From assembly GCA_002469605.1 (NCBI GenBank), contig DKMV01000195.1, positions 1 through 24,543 of the forward strand: a DNA stretch of 24,543 nucleotides, read 5' to 3'. Under the pieces are notes generated by a model. The model was given only the letters and a program-made list of their open reading frames with translations, made no database searches and was not told the origin of the DNA. Origin of the DNA: Leclercia sp. UBA7405. GTDB lineage: Bacteria; Pseudomonadota; Gammaproteobacteria; Enterobacterales; Enterobacteriaceae. Position 1 is the first letter of the stretch, and the number at the start of each line of letters is the position of its first letter. Position numbers and translations under genes: made by a program. This document shows positions 1 to 7,432 of this stretch, piece after piece.

Positions 1-20
1 AACCCGGCCGCAGCCGGGTT
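1..20 (-). terminator. proP transcription terminator (hairpin at window edge)
   Basis: Read on the minus strand, a GC-rich inverted repeat begins four bases after the proP stop codon: AACCCGGC, a short loop, then GGCCGGGTT. Its position and symmetry fit an intrinsic terminator. The U-tract, if there is one, lies outside the window. Confidence 0.75.
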
Positions 21-24
21 TTAC

Positions 25-1527
25 TTACTCGTTGATGCGTGGATGTTGATCCACAAGTCGGGAGCGCTTCTTCTGCAGCTCCTCAATCTCGGCATCAATA
101 TCCTCGATCTTCTGCTCTACGTTGTCGTAATGCTCGCGCAGGATCTCTTTCGCTTCCTGAAGGTCAGACGCCGCTGGGGTCGCCCCTTTCAGCGGACGGT
201 TAGCCGTCTCCTTCATGGTAATACCGGTAATCAGGCCAATCACCGCGATCACCATCAGGTAGTAGGCCGGCATCATCAGGTTCTGGGTACTCTCAACCAG
301 CGAGGCCGCCAGCGTCGGGGTCAGGCCGGCAATCAACACCGAGATGTTAAATGCCGCCGCCAGGGCGCTGTAGCGGATATGAGTCGGGAACATCGCCGGC
401 AGCGTAGAGGCCATCACCCCGATAAAGCAGTTCAGGATCACCGCCAGCAGCAGCAGACCGGCAAAAATCAGCCCCAGCACGTTGCTGTTAATCATGATGA
501 AGGCCGGGATGGCCAGCAGGAACAGGGCCACACTGCCGAGAATAATAAAGGGACGACGGCCGAAGCGGTCGCTCAGAAGCCCCATAATCGGCTGGACAAA
601 CAGCATGCCCACCATAATGGCGATAATGATCAGTACGCCGTGATCTTCCGAGTAGTGCAGGTTATGCGACAGATAGCTCGGCATATAGGTCAGCAGCATG
701 TAGTAGGTGACGTTGGTGGAGATCACCAGACCAATACAGGTCAGCAGGCTGCGCCAGTGCTTAGTGGCAATCTCTTTGAACGACACTTTCGGGCCTTCCT
801 GCAGCCCTTCGCGATCGCCCTGCTCCAGCTTATCAACGTGCTGCTGGAACGCCGGGGTCTCTTCCAGGGCGTGGCGCAGATAAAGGCCAATAACGCCCAG
901 CGGCAGCGCCAGGAAGAACGGAATACGCCAGCCCCACTCAAGGAAGTTCGCCTCGCCCACCACGGTGGAGAGCAGTACCACGACCCCTGCGCCCAGCACA
1001 AAGCCGGCGATGGAGCCAAAGTCCAGCCAGCTACCCATAAAGCCGCGCTTACGGTCTGGCGAATACTCGGCAACGAAGATCGACGCCCCGGTGTACTCCC
1101 CGCCGACCGAGAAGCCCTGCGCCATCTTACAGAGCAGCAGCAGGATCGGCGCCCAGATGCCTATGGTCTCGTAAGAGGGTATCAGGCCAATACAGAAGGT
1201 ACTGACCGACATAATCACAATGGTGATGGCCAGAATCTTCTGTCGGCCATACTTATCGCCGAGCATACCGAAGAACAAACCACCAAGGGGACGGATCAGG
1301 AAGGGAACAGAGAAGGTACCTAAGGCTGCAATCATCTGCAGGCTGGGATCGGCCCCCGGGAAGAATACTTTACCGAGCGCATAGGCCACGAAACCATAGA
1401 CGCCGAAATCGAACCACTCCATCGCGTTACCGAGCGAAGCCGCGGTAATGGCTTTGCGCAGTTTGCCATCATCAATAATGGTGACATCACGCAGAGTAAT
1501 GGGTTTAACCTTTTTCCTTTTAAGCAT
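25..1527 (-). CDS. proP: ProP glycine betaine/proline:H+ symporter
   Basis: This is an inner-membrane symporter of the major facilitator superfamily that imports proline, glycine betaine and other osmoprotectants with protons under hyperosmotic stress. The 500-aa product is nearly identical along its length to E. coli ProP, which is also 500 aa. The N-terminus MLKRKKVKPITLRDV and the MFS loop sequence DKYGRQK are present. About twelve membrane segments are followed by a soluble tail with a heptad-rich coiled coil at about residues 457-492 (EAKEILREHYDNVEQK onward), the feature tied to osmotic activation in E. coli. The start at 1527 is preceded by GAGGATAGC. An in-frame extension to 1608 exists but would cover the P2 promoter region and lacks family support. 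Regulation is probably by CRP and sigma-S, as the sites upstream suggest. Confidence 0.97.
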   Translation of the reverse strand: MLKRKKVKPITLRDVTIIDDGKLRKAITAASLGNAMEWFDFGVYGFVAYALGKVFFPGADPSLQMIAALGTFSVPFLIRPLGGLFFGMLGDKYGRQKILAITIVIMSVSTFCIGLIPSYETIGIWAPILLLLCKMAQGFSVGGEYTGASIFVAEYSPDRKRGFMGSWLDFGSIAGFVLGAGVVVLLSTVVGEANFLEWGWRIPFFLALPLGVIGLYLRHALEETPAFQQHVDKLEQGDREGLQEGPKVSFKEIATKHWRSLLTCIGLVISTNVTYYMLLTYMPSYLSHNLHYSEDHGVLIIIAIMVGMLFVQPIMGLLSDRFGRRPFIILGSVALFLLAIPAFIMINSNVLGLIFAGLLLLAVILNCFIGVMASTLPAMFPTHIRYSALAAAFNISVLIAGLTPTLAASLVESTQNLMMPAYYLMVIAVIGLITGITMKETANRPLKGATPAASDLQEAKEILREHYDNVEQKIEDIDAEIEELQKKRSRLVDQHPRINE

Positions 1528-1620
1528 TGCTATCCTCGTAAACTGAGCCCTGTCCTCGCCACAACGCTGTAACGCGCTTTGTGGACCCGGGAAGCGCGTC
1601 ATGCGCATTCTCCTGCTTCA

Positions 1621-1627
1621 AGCGTAG
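1621..1627 (-). promoter_or_regulatory. Candidate proP P2 promoter -10 (sigma-S-like CTACGCT)
   Basis: On the minus strand the sequence reads TGCTACGCTTG, an extended -10 resembling sigma-S promoters. Transcription would start about 87 bases upstream of the proP ATG, close to the spacing known for the E. coli RpoS- and Fis-dependent P2. No convincing -35 is visible. The assignment rests on position and motif only. Confidence 0.5.
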
Positions 1628-1725
1628 CAGGTTTACTTACACTGAACTTTCTATGCAGTACAACCGAACCTGTTGACGCCTGTCTGGGCTGTTAATGATG
1701 GCTTTACCCTACCAGCGTTTATATT

Positions 1726-1741
1726 TGTGATCAACTTCACA
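1726..1741 (-). promoter_or_regulatory. CRP site of proP promoter P1
   Basis: The sequence TGTGATCAACTTCACA matches TGTGA-N6-TCACA perfectly. E. coli proP P1 has the same site, TGTGAAGTTGATCACA on the coding strand, centred near -34.5, where CRP represses until osmotic upshift. Here that geometry puts the P1 start roughly 170 bases upstream of the ATG, consistent with E. coli. Confidence 0.8.
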
Positions 1742-1894
1742 TATATATTTGGTTTTCTCAGCGGGGTGTCAGGAACTGTAAATTAACGCCGTTGAGATTC
1801 CTCCCACAAGCGGAAGAAAAAATATGGTTCACGTGGTTATTATTTTCTCCGAAATAAAAAAAGAACGACATTTCTTCACATACGGTTTACAGCT

Positions 1895-1911
1895 CTTTTA
1901 ATTATTAAAAG
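1895..1911. promoter_or_regulatory. Perfect 17-nt palindrome upstream of kdgT
   Basis: CTTTTAAT-T-ATTAAAAG is a perfect inverted repeat with a one-base centre, about 40 bases before the KdgR-type operator. It could be a regulator-binding site or part of an AT-rich promoter. The regulator is not identifiable. Confidence 0.35.
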
Positions 1912-1946
1912 GGCGTTTATCGCTTTCCGCAAAATATGTGATGGAG

Positions 1947-1970
1947 ATAACTAAAACACTGTTTTATTTT
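1947..1970 (+). promoter_or_regulatory. Candidate KdgR operator upstream of kdgT
   Basis: The palindromic core AAAACACTGTTTT lies at 1953-1965 with AT-rich flanks, matching the RAAAC/GTTTY form of enterobacterial KdgR boxes. KdgR is the IclR-family repressor that responds to 2-keto-3-deoxygluconate and is known to control kdgT. Its position ahead of a KdgT homologue supports the call. Confidence 0.7.
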
Positions 1971-1972
1971 CA

Positions 1973-2164
1973 TTGAATCATCATTCCAACGATCGCATCA
2001 TAAGTCCTGTAAACACGGTTTTACCACCTTCGAGGGAAGGGAAAAGAAACCAGCCTAATTACGTTTGCAGTACGCCTTACGAACCGCTCGCCACCGATGA
2101 GCGTCAATTCGTTGAATTCATTAGATTATTGATTGCTGACTTGTCCGCCAGCGACGCGCGATAA
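1973..2164 (+). CDS. Possible small protein or leader ORF upstream of kdgT
   Basis: This open frame of 63 codons has no ATG or GTG. Its only usable start near the 5' end is TTG at 1973, and no clear Shine-Dalgarno sequence precedes it. The C-terminal half, around PLATDERQFVEFIRLLIADL, looks like an amphipathic helix and reads as protein-like. The frame begins just after the KdgR-type operator and ends 16 bases before kdgT, so it would be co-transcribed with kdgT. I do not recognise the protein. It may be a leader peptide, a decayed gene or a chance frame. Confidence 0.25.
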   Translation: MNHHSNDRIISPVNTVLPPSREGKRNQPNYVCSTPYEPLATDERQFVEFIRLLIADLSASDAR

Positions 2165-2180
2165 GATGTGAGGGTTGAAG

Positions 2181-3176
2181 ATGAAAATTAAAGCCGCGAT
2201 TGAACGCATTCCCGGTGGGATGATGTTGGTTCCGCTGGTGCTTGGCGCCATTTTAAATACCTTAGCGCCTAATACGGGCGCTTATTTTGGTGGCTTCACC
2301 AAAGGTATGATTACCGGTACGGTGCCTATCCTGGCGGTGTGGTTCTTCTGTATCGGTGCCTCCATTAATTTGCGCGCCACCGGAACGGTATTACGTAAGT
2401 CAGGTACCCTGGTTATTACTAAAATTGCCGTAGCCTGGGTCGTGGCGATGATTTGCGCCATGTTTATCCCGGAAAATGGCATCCAGACCGGCTTCTTTGC
2501 AGGCCTCTCGGTGCTGGCGATCGTCTCGGCGATGGACATGACCAACGGCGGCCTGTATGCCAGCCTGATGAACCAGTACGGCACCAAAGAAGAGTCCGGC
2601 GCCTTTGTTCTGATGTCGCTGGAATCTGGCCCGCTGATGACCATGCTAATCCTCGGCTCCGCCGGTCTGGCCTCCTTCGAACTTCACCACTTTGTCGGCG
2701 CCGTCCTGCCGTTCCTGATCGGTTTTGCCCTCGGTAACCTCGACCACGATCTGCGCGATTTCTTCAGCAAAGCAACGCCTGTCCTGATCCCGTTCTTCGG
2801 CTTTGCGCTGGGTAACACCATCAACCTGAGCGTGATTATGGATACCGGCCTGCTGGGTATTCTGCTGGGCGTGGCGGTTATCATCATCACCGGTATCCCG
2901 CTGATTATTGCCGACCGCGTGATTGGTGGAGGAAATGGTACTGCGGGGGTCGCCGCATCGTCCGCCGCGGGTGCTGCGGTTGCGAACCCGGTCATTATTG
3001 CCCAGATTAACCCGGCCTTTGAACCGGTAGCCGCCTCTGCTACCGCGCTGGTTGCGGCGAGCGTGATTGTCACCGCGATTCTGGTGCCAATTATCACCGC
3101 GCTCTATGCCAGACGCTTTGGCAACGTGCCTGCCCCACAGACCGAGCCAAAGCCGGTTGAATCCCTGCATCACTAA
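2181..3176 (+). CDS. kdgT: KdgT 2-keto-3-deoxygluconate permease
   Basis: This inner-membrane proton symporter takes up 2-keto-3-deoxy-D-gluconate, an intermediate of pectin and hexuronate breakdown. The 331-aa product closely follows E. coli KdgT (327 aa): the N-terminal [53 protein letters not shown] and the glycine/alanine-rich [18 protein letters not shown] are all conserved. About ten hydrophobic segments are visible. The ATG at 2181 is preceded by GAGGG with 6-base spacing; the TTG two codons earlier sits directly on that site and is rejected. In E. coli K-12 kdgT lies in another part of the chromosome, so its place between proP and rdcB is a rearrangement relative to K-12. It is probably repressed by KdgR through the box at 1947-1970. 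Confidence 0.95.
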   Translation: MKIKAAIERIPGGMMLVPLVLGAILNTLAPNTGAYFGGFTKGMITGTVPILAVWFFCIGASINLRATGTVLRKSGTLVITKIAVAWVVAMICAMFIPENGIQTGFFAGLSVLAIVSAMDMTNGGLYASLMNQYGTKEESGAFVLMSLESGPLMTMLILGSAGLASFELHHFVGAVLPFLIGFALGNLDHDLRDFFSKATPVLIPFFGFALGNTINLSVIMDTGLLGILLGVAVIIITGIPLIIADRVIGGGNGTAGVAASSAAGAAVANPVIIAQINPAFEPVAASATALVAASVIVTAILVPIITALYARRFGNVPAPQTEPKPVESLHH

Positions 3177-3183
3177 GCGCTCT

Positions 3184-3207
3184 ACCCTCTCCCTACGGGG
3201 AGAGGGT
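3184..3207. terminator. Hairpin between convergent kdgT and rdcB (REP-like core)
   Basis: ACCCTCTCCC, a 4-base loop and GGGAGAGGGT form a 10-bp stem between the kdgT stop and the rdcB stop. It shares its core with the REP-like family elsewhere in the window but lacks the GGGTGAGGG tail. It could act as a terminator in either direction, although no strong T-tract follows. Confidence 0.55.
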
Positions 3208-3212
3208 CGTTG

Positions 3213-4091
3213 TCAGGCCGTAAAAATCTCTTCCACCATCGCTTTCGCCAGCCTGTTCGCCGAACAGAGCCTCGGCATCCCCAGCGCCACCGTCTGCCAG
3301 CTTTGGGTAATCGACCAGCACACCGGATGGCGATCCGCATCGCACCAGTCACCCAGCCAGCCCAGCATATCTTTATGGTCAATCGAGCCTGACGACGCGG
3401 GTGTGGTCAGCCACTGGTGGTAAAAATGGCGGGTCGCGGGCGCCGCGTTGATCCCCTGCGCCAGATAGGTCGCCACCTGGCGACAGAGATCGTCCTTCAG
3501 CATGGCGCTTACGTCGGCGTTGGCCAGCCGGCAGGCATCGCCAAACGCCCCCCAGCGCAGCTCCTCCAGCACCACATAGCAACGCCCGGCCATTGACCAG
3601 CCGTTATAGTGCCCGGCTCGCCAGCGGGTAAAGATCTGTTCGGTATGTTCACCCGCCTGCACCGTCAGCCCGCGCTGGGCCAGGGCTTTCTCTTTCCAGA
3701 GGGCTCGCTGATGAAAATGCGAAGAGAGGGTTTCGTACTGCTGCATCAGCCCCGGAGGATGCATCTGGCGCAGGCCGGACTGCTGGCGCAGGGCGGTCAG
3801 TTTTGCCGTCATCCGGGAGAGCGCCAGATGGCCGGGATCGAACATGCCCGCCAGCTTTTCCGCAAGGCCCAGCCGCAGCGCAGCATTTTCGCTGAACATT
3901 CCCGCCATCGCCCATGGACGAAGCTGAGTCTGCGTCATGATCTCCTGGGTTAAACGTTCACGAAATTGCTGCTGCTGCGGTACCAGAGGGGTATGACGCG
4001 CGGCGTCCACCCCCTGCACCAGATCGACCATAAATTTAGGATGAATACACTCCAGCGTCCGCCCGGGACCGTCCAGTAGTTGTTTTGTCAT
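3213..4091 (-). CDS. rdcB: RdcB (YjcZ) family protein
   Basis: This 292-aa protein matches the YjcZ family by sequence and by position directly downstream of the YjdA/CrfC GTPase. Its ATG overlaps the crfC stop in ATGA, so the two genes form a translationally coupled operon. YjcZ has been named RdcB, a regulator of a diguanylate cyclase in E. coli; that role is from memory of the literature and is not visible in the sequence. The protein has no signal peptide or membrane segment and appears soluble and helical, with several tryptophans (for example WRAGHYNGWSMAGRCYVVLEE at about 157-177). In E. coli the pair belongs to the flagellar regulon, so control by FlhDC or FliA is plausible. Confidence 0.88.
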   Translation of the reverse strand: MTKQLLDGPGRTLECIHPKFMVDLVQGVDAARHTPLVPQQQQFRERLTQEIMTQTQLRPWAMAGMFSENAALRLGLAEKLAGMFDPGHLALSRMTAKLTALRQQSGLRQMHPPGLMQQYETLSSHFHQRALWKEKALAQRGLTVQAGEHTEQIFTRWRAGHYNGWSMAGRCYVVLEELRWGAFGDACRLANADVSAMLKDDLCRQVATYLAQGINAAPATRHFYHQWLTTPASSGSIDHKDMLGWLGDWCDADRHPVCWSITQSWQTVALGMPRLCSANRLAKAMVEEIFTA

Positions 4092-6442
4092 GGTTGCTCT
4101 GCTGCGAAAAGAGTTTGAATATCATCGCGTAACAGTCGGGTATCTTCCTGAATCCACGCCGCGGTGGAGATGCACTGTTGCAGCAGCTGAGTGAGCGAGC
4201 GGGTGGCATGCTCATTCTGCTGGCGCACCGCGAGGCTATCACGCAAGCTTTCCTGTAACCCCGTCAGACATAAAGAGAATTCTGCAAAGAACGTCGCCAT
4301 GCCTGCCGTAACAGAGACATCGACCTGCGCGGCTAAAGCTTTACGAATTTGTTCACAAAATTGTTCGATATGCTGATTCATTTTTTCATGCAGCTTCGCC
4401 ACATCAATCACATACCGGGTCCGCGTCACCACATAATCTTCCCAGCCCCAGCCGGGATTATTCAGCCAGCGGAAGACCGTTTCGCGCACGCTGCCGTTGT
4501 TCTGCACCTGGCTGGCGGGCTGGCTTTGCTGCGCAATGGCATCGCTGAACAGGCCGCGGGTATTAAAGTTAAGCTGGCTGGCCATGAACGCCGGAAAGCT
4601 TATCCGTGCGCGGAATCCGGCGTGGCTTAGCTCTTCTTTAATACGGGTCTCAATTGGGCGCATGGCGTCATTCAGCGAGCGGGCCAGCGTCGATTCCAGC
4701 TGATCAAAACGCAGCGCCAGCTCGCGGCTGATTTTCCCCTGCGCATCCAGCATCACCATTTCACAGGCGGATCGAATTCTGCTGAGTACAATCTGCGCCT
4801 GGCCCTCTTCGTCCAGCACCAGCTGCGCTGCCGCCTCCGGCCCGGAACCTTCCGGAATAGCCAGTTCTTGCCCCACCTGCTGGCACAGCGCATCGCTGCT
4901 GAAGATCTGGTCTATCGCCTGATGAAGTTCGTACTTCTGTTCGCTAATAAAGGTCTCTGCCGCGCCCAGGGCCTGCTCCACCTCGTGGCGCACCTCATCG
5001 CTCACCAGCGCCTGGCGGTTTTGCAGCAGGGCCATATCCTCTTCCAGACGGCTAATGTTCAGCTGCAGCTGGTCGAAGGCCACCGTCAGCCCCTGATAGC
5101 GAAAGTCGAGATACTCCCGGGCGTTCTGAACATAGTTCAGCAACTTATGCGATGCCGAGCGCAGCGCATACAGCGAGGCGTTGGCGTAGGCGGCATAAAT
5201 CAGCTTGCGGATCGGCTGCTCGAACAGGGAGTCTTCCCACAGCAGATCCGCGGCATGACGGATATGGTCGATGTCGTCCAGATCGGCCGTCCGCCAGCGG
5301 CGGCCCAGCGCGGCCTCGGCAAAATCCTGCACCCAGCGCTGCTCCTGATGATCCGGTAACCGTCCGCGCACGTTAAGCTCGTGCCGGGCGCGGTTCGCCA
5401 GATAGCCCCACATGGAGGACACCGGGAAAATCTGACCCGGAGAGATATGCCCTTTCATCAGCGTGCCGGAGATCATCGCCCGCACCTGCTCTTCATCATC
5501 GCTGTTGCGATCTTTCTGATCGAACTTATTCACCAGCGCGTAGAGCGGCACCGACTTGCCCACCGCCGCAATCGCCTGCCGGACCTCGGCATCTGAGATG
5601 GACTTCAGCTGGGTGTAATCCATCACCGCCAGCACCGCCGAGGCGCGGGAAAGCTGCTCGGTGAGCATTTTTTGCAGGTGCGGCTGCCCCGCCTCGTTGG
5701 GGCCGGGGGTGTCGAGAAGGGTTAAGTGGCCCAGATGCGCATCCAGCCCGGCCAGGTGCACAAACTCCACCTCAATAACCGGAATATGTTCAATGGCCGC
5801 GTAGGCGGAAAAGGGAAAATCGGTCCCCAGCGCCTGAGAAAGCCTGACCAGATCGTTTAAATTTTTCAGGCAGTGGAAGATGGGCTGAGCGCCCAGATAG
5901 TCTCTTTCAAAGGCTTCACCCTCTTCAATGCGCCCCAGCAGGGCATTCATATCTTTATCAATTTCCAGCTGCTGGGCCAGCTTGCCACGATCGTAATTAC
6001 TCAGTTTCACCTGCAGCTGTTTAATTAAGGTATCGATAGGAGCGACGTGCGAAAAATGGAGCACCGGTTCTTTCTGGCCCGGCGTGTGGCGAATAAGAGT
6101 GGGCAGTGCGGTCATGGGGCGGTTGCGGTTTGGCAACACCTCGGTGCCCACAATGGCATTAATGGTGGTCGACTTGCCGGCCTTCATGGTGCCCACAATA
6201 GCCAGCACCATCTCCAGACGGGTAATTTTACTCAGCTCATTATTCAGCATGGTCTGCTGGGCTTTTAAACCGCGGGCGCTAAAATGCAAAGGCAAGACAT
6301 TACTGCTTTCACCCGTCATCGCCGAAGCGGCATTATTCAGCGCCGCAACGGGCATCGTTTTTAAGGTATCGAGATTCTGTAAAGAGAGTTGTAGAAGGCG
6401 TTCTGCTTCCTGGCTCAATTCAAATATTGTCTGTGTGTGCAT
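4088..6442 (-). CDS. crfC: CrfC/YjdA dynamin-like GTPase
   Basis: This large GTPase of the dynamin-like superfamily is 784 aa (E. coli CrfC 742 aa). G1 is GTMKAGKST at residues 84-92, G3 is DTPG at 244-247 within LLDTPGPNEAGQPHL, and G4 is NKFD at 305-308. The GTPase region is very close to the E. coli protein, while the helical C-terminal half is longer and more divergent, with heptad-like stretches near 440-500 (FDQLQLNISRLEEDMALLQ). E. coli CrfC has been reported to bind the replication clamp and affect nucleoid partition, and YjdA has also been linked with YjcZ in diguanylate cyclase control; the sequence does not decide between these roles. The start is supported by AAGGAAAGG 8 bases upstream. 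Confidence 0.93.
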   Translation of the reverse strand: MHTQTIFELSQEAERLLQLSLQNLDTLKTMPVAALNNAASAMTGESSNVLPLHFSARGLKAQQTMLNNELSKITRLEMVLAIVGTMKAGKSTTINAIVGTEVLPNRNRPMTALPTLIRHTPGQKEPVLHFSHVAPIDTLIKQLQVKLSNYDRGKLAQQLEIDKDMNALLGRIEEGEAFERDYLGAQPIFHCLKNLNDLVRLSQALGTDFPFSAYAAIEHIPVIEVEFVHLAGLDAHLGHLTLLDTPGPNEAGQPHLQKMLTEQLSRASAVLAVMDYTQLKSISDAEVRQAIAAVGKSVPLYALVNKFDQKDRNSDDEEQVRAMISGTLMKGHISPGQIFPVSSMWGYLANRARHELNVRGRLPDHQEQRWVQDFAEAALGRRWRTADLDDIDHIRHAADLLWEDSLFEQPIRKLIYAAYANASLYALRSASHKLLNYVQNAREYLDFRYQGLTVAFDQLQLNISRLEEDMALLQNRQALVSDEVRHEVEQALGAAETFISEQKYELHQAIDQIFSSDALCQQVGQELAIPEGSGPEAAAQLVLDEEGQAQIVLSRIRSACEMVMLDAQGKISRELALRFDQLESTLARSLNDAMRPIETRIKEELSHAGFRARISFPAFMASQLNFNTRGLFSDAIAQQSQPASQVQNNGSVRETVFRWLNNPGWGWEDYVVTRTRYVIDVAKLHEKMNQHIEQFCEQIRKALAAQVDVSVTAGMATFFAEFSLCLTGLQESLRDSLAVRQQNEHATRSLTQLLQQCISTAAWIQEDTRLLRDDIQTLFAAEQP

Positions 6443-6476
6443 GCAATGCCTTTCCTTAACGCAAATTCTCTTAATT

Positions 6477-6501
6477 TTATTAAACCGAATAGTTTTAATA
6501 A
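6477..6501. promoter_or_regulatory. Inverted repeat upstream of crfC
   Basis: TTATTAAA and TTTAATAA, separated by nine bases, form a perfect 8-bp inverted repeat about 35-60 bases upstream of the crfC ATG. It could be an operator in the crfC promoter. The regulator is unknown. Confidence 0.35.
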
Positions 6502-6505
6502 GGAG

Positions 6506-6513
6506 TGATCGGC
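6506..6513 (-). promoter_or_regulatory. Sigma-28-like -10 element upstream of crfC (weak)
   Basis: On the minus strand GCCGATCA matches seven of eight bases of the FliA -10 consensus GCCGATAA, 64 bases upstream of the crfC start. The expected TAAAG-type -35 is not visible at the right spacing. The call leans on the known flagellar regulation of yjdA-yjcZ in E. coli. Confidence 0.3.
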
Positions 6514-6702
6514 TTTATTGATTACGTGTGGAAAATTTGTCCTGCAAAAAATATAACTGCCTGATGGCAATAAAATATATTCTCAAAAGCATGAAGCGAT
6601 GGAGCTCGCCCATTCGGCCAGGGAGGCCAAAAGAGTAAGAGCGTAGCTCAAATTTAAGAAACGTCAGGATATATCATCTTTATTTACCTACCCTAAATGA
6701 GA

Positions 6703-6719
6703 GGTAACAGCGCGTTACC
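6703..6719. repeat. Short palindrome GGTAAC-N5-GTTACC
   Basis: A perfect 6-bp inverted repeat with a 5-base spacer (AGCGC) lies midway between crfC and yjdM. It is a possible operator or hairpin with no identifiable partner. Confidence 0.3.
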
Positions 6720-6935
6720 GGCACAGGTTGCGGCAATTCAGACAATCCTTAGAAATAGTATAACTACCCTAACCTTATCCGAAATGGCAGTACGTAGCAA
6801 TTTGCCGCAATAAAATAATCGCCTCTTTAATCACGATCGTTTCTCAACGCGTGTTGAAAGTTAGCATCGCTTAAGTGACTGACACGAAATGTCATTGGCA
6901 ACGCTTTTTTTAAATAAGGATAAGAGATAATAGCA

Positions 6936-6964
6936 CCGACAACTGTAAGGATATGCGTTATACT
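6936..6964 (+). promoter_or_regulatory. Sigma-70 promoter of yjdM
   Basis: The -35 CCGACA (6936-6941) and -10 TATACT (6959-6964) are separated by 17 bases. Transcription would begin near 6971, giving a leader of about 70 bases before the yjdM ATG. Confidence 0.6.
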
Positions 6965-6966
6965 TG

Positions 6967-7014
6967 CCGCCTTTTTCGACGATCTGTCGGTTTTTGGCGG
7001 TGAGCCATCCCGCC
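6967..7014 (+). promoter_or_regulatory. Structured yjdM leader with alternative hairpins
   Basis: CCGCC (6967-6971) can pair with GGCGG (6996-7000) around an inner CGAC/GTCG stem flanked by T-runs. The same GGCGG can instead pair with CCGCC at 7010-7014. The two folds are mutually exclusive. The element lies at the start of the predicted transcript and ends 28 bases before the ATG. Confidence 0.4.
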
Positions 7015-7042
7015 GCTTCGCACTATTTTTGAGGAGTACAGC

Positions 7043-7378
7043 ATGCAGCTGCCACACTGTCCGAAATGTAATTCTGAATACACCTATGAAGATAACGGTC
7101 TGTTTATTTGCCCGGAATGCGCCCATGAGTGGAACGACGCCGAACCCGCGCAAGAGAGCGATGCCTTAATCGTTAAAGATGCCAACGGCAACCTGCTGGC
7201 CGATGGCGATAACGTTACCGTGATTAAGGATCTGAAAGTAAAAGGCAGCTCCTCAATGCTGAAGATCGGAACCAAAGTAAAAGGCATTCGTCTGGTCGAA
7301 GGCGATCACAACATCGATTGCAAAATCGATGGTTTCGGGCCGATGAAGCTGAAATCCGAGTTTGTGAAAAAGAACTAA
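7043..7378 (+). CDS. yjdM: YjdM zinc-ribbon protein (former PhnA family)
   Basis: This small soluble protein of 111 aa, the same length as E. coli YjdM, is near-identical to it, including the N-terminal [15 protein letters not shown] and the C-terminal [18 protein letters not shown]. Cysteines C6-x2-C9 and C23-x2-C26 form a zinc ribbon, followed by a small beta-rich domain ([21 protein letters not shown]). It was once called PhnA, but the name reflects its location rather than proven C-P chemistry; the E. coli protein is not a phosphonoacetate hydrolase and its function is unsettled. GAGGAG precedes the ATG. It is followed by a strong hairpin and then by the phnC promoter region, so it is probably a separate transcription unit. 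Confidence 0.94.
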   Translation: MQLPHCPKCNSEYTYEDNGLFICPECAHEWNDAEPAQESDALIVKDANGNLLADGDNVTVIKDLKVKGSSSMLKIGTKVKGIRLVEGDHNIDCKIDGFGPMKLKSEFVKKN

Positions 7379-7384
7379 TCCTGC

Positions 7385-7411
7385 GGCCCGGTCGCAGCCA
7401 GCGGCCGGGCC
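7385..7411 (+). terminator. GC-rich hairpin after yjdM
   Basis: An 11-bp stem (GGCCCGGTCGC with GCGGCCGGGCC, one T-G wobble) and a 5-base loop begin 6 bases after the yjdM stop. No T-tract follows, so termination may be weak or Rho-assisted. Confidence 0.55.
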
Positions 7412-7414
7412 AGT

Positions 7415-7432
7415 CTGTCATCCCTTTCGCAT
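7415..7432 (+). promoter_or_regulatory. Candidate Pho box upstream of phnC
   Basis: CTGTCAT, four bases, then TTCGCAT fits the 7-4-7 layout of PhoB boxes, with the first half perfect and the second four of seven. A second half-site, ATGTCAC, is at 7470-7476. PhoB control of phnC is established in E. coli; which half-sites are used here is an inference. Confidence 0.4.

Larger units (their letters stand above)
1528..2180. other. proP/kdgT divergent intergenic region
   Basis: This stretch of about 650 bases separates divergent proP and kdgT. The part nearest proP contains a sigma-S-like -10 and a CRP site, listed separately. The AT-rich centre (about 1800-1970) contains a perfect 17-nt palindrome and a KdgR-type operator. 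The part nearest kdgT contains a possible 63-codon reading frame without an ATG. I see no RNA gene or mobile element here. Confidence 0.8.
6443..7042. other. crfC/yjdM divergent intergenic region
   Basis: This 600-base AT-rich region lies between divergent genes. It contains an inverted repeat (6477-6501), a sigma-28-like -10 (6506-6513), a possible folded segment (6602-6649), the palindrome GGTAAC-AGCGC-GTTACC (6703-6719), a yjdM promoter and a structured yjdM leader. A minus-strand open frame enters it from inside yjdM but has no start signal or family resemblance. I see no tRNA or mobile element. Confidence 0.75.

Noticed and set aside
43..1323. 426-codon open frame on the plus strand opposite proP
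   Set aside because: Composition is dominated by Gln, His and Arg, as expected from the complement of a membrane protein gene; proP is certain.
1528..1608. 27-codon N-terminal extension of ProP
   Set aside because: The shorter start has a good Shine-Dalgarno sequence and gives exactly the 500-aa family length.
1936..1951. TGTGATGGAGATAACT as a CRP site for kdgT
   Set aside because: Only the first half matches; the second half agrees at two of five bases.
6827..7153. Minus-strand ORF of 108 codons overlapping the yjdM start
   Set aside because: It begins inside yjdM antisense, has no ribosome-binding site and would disrupt the yjdM promoter and leader.
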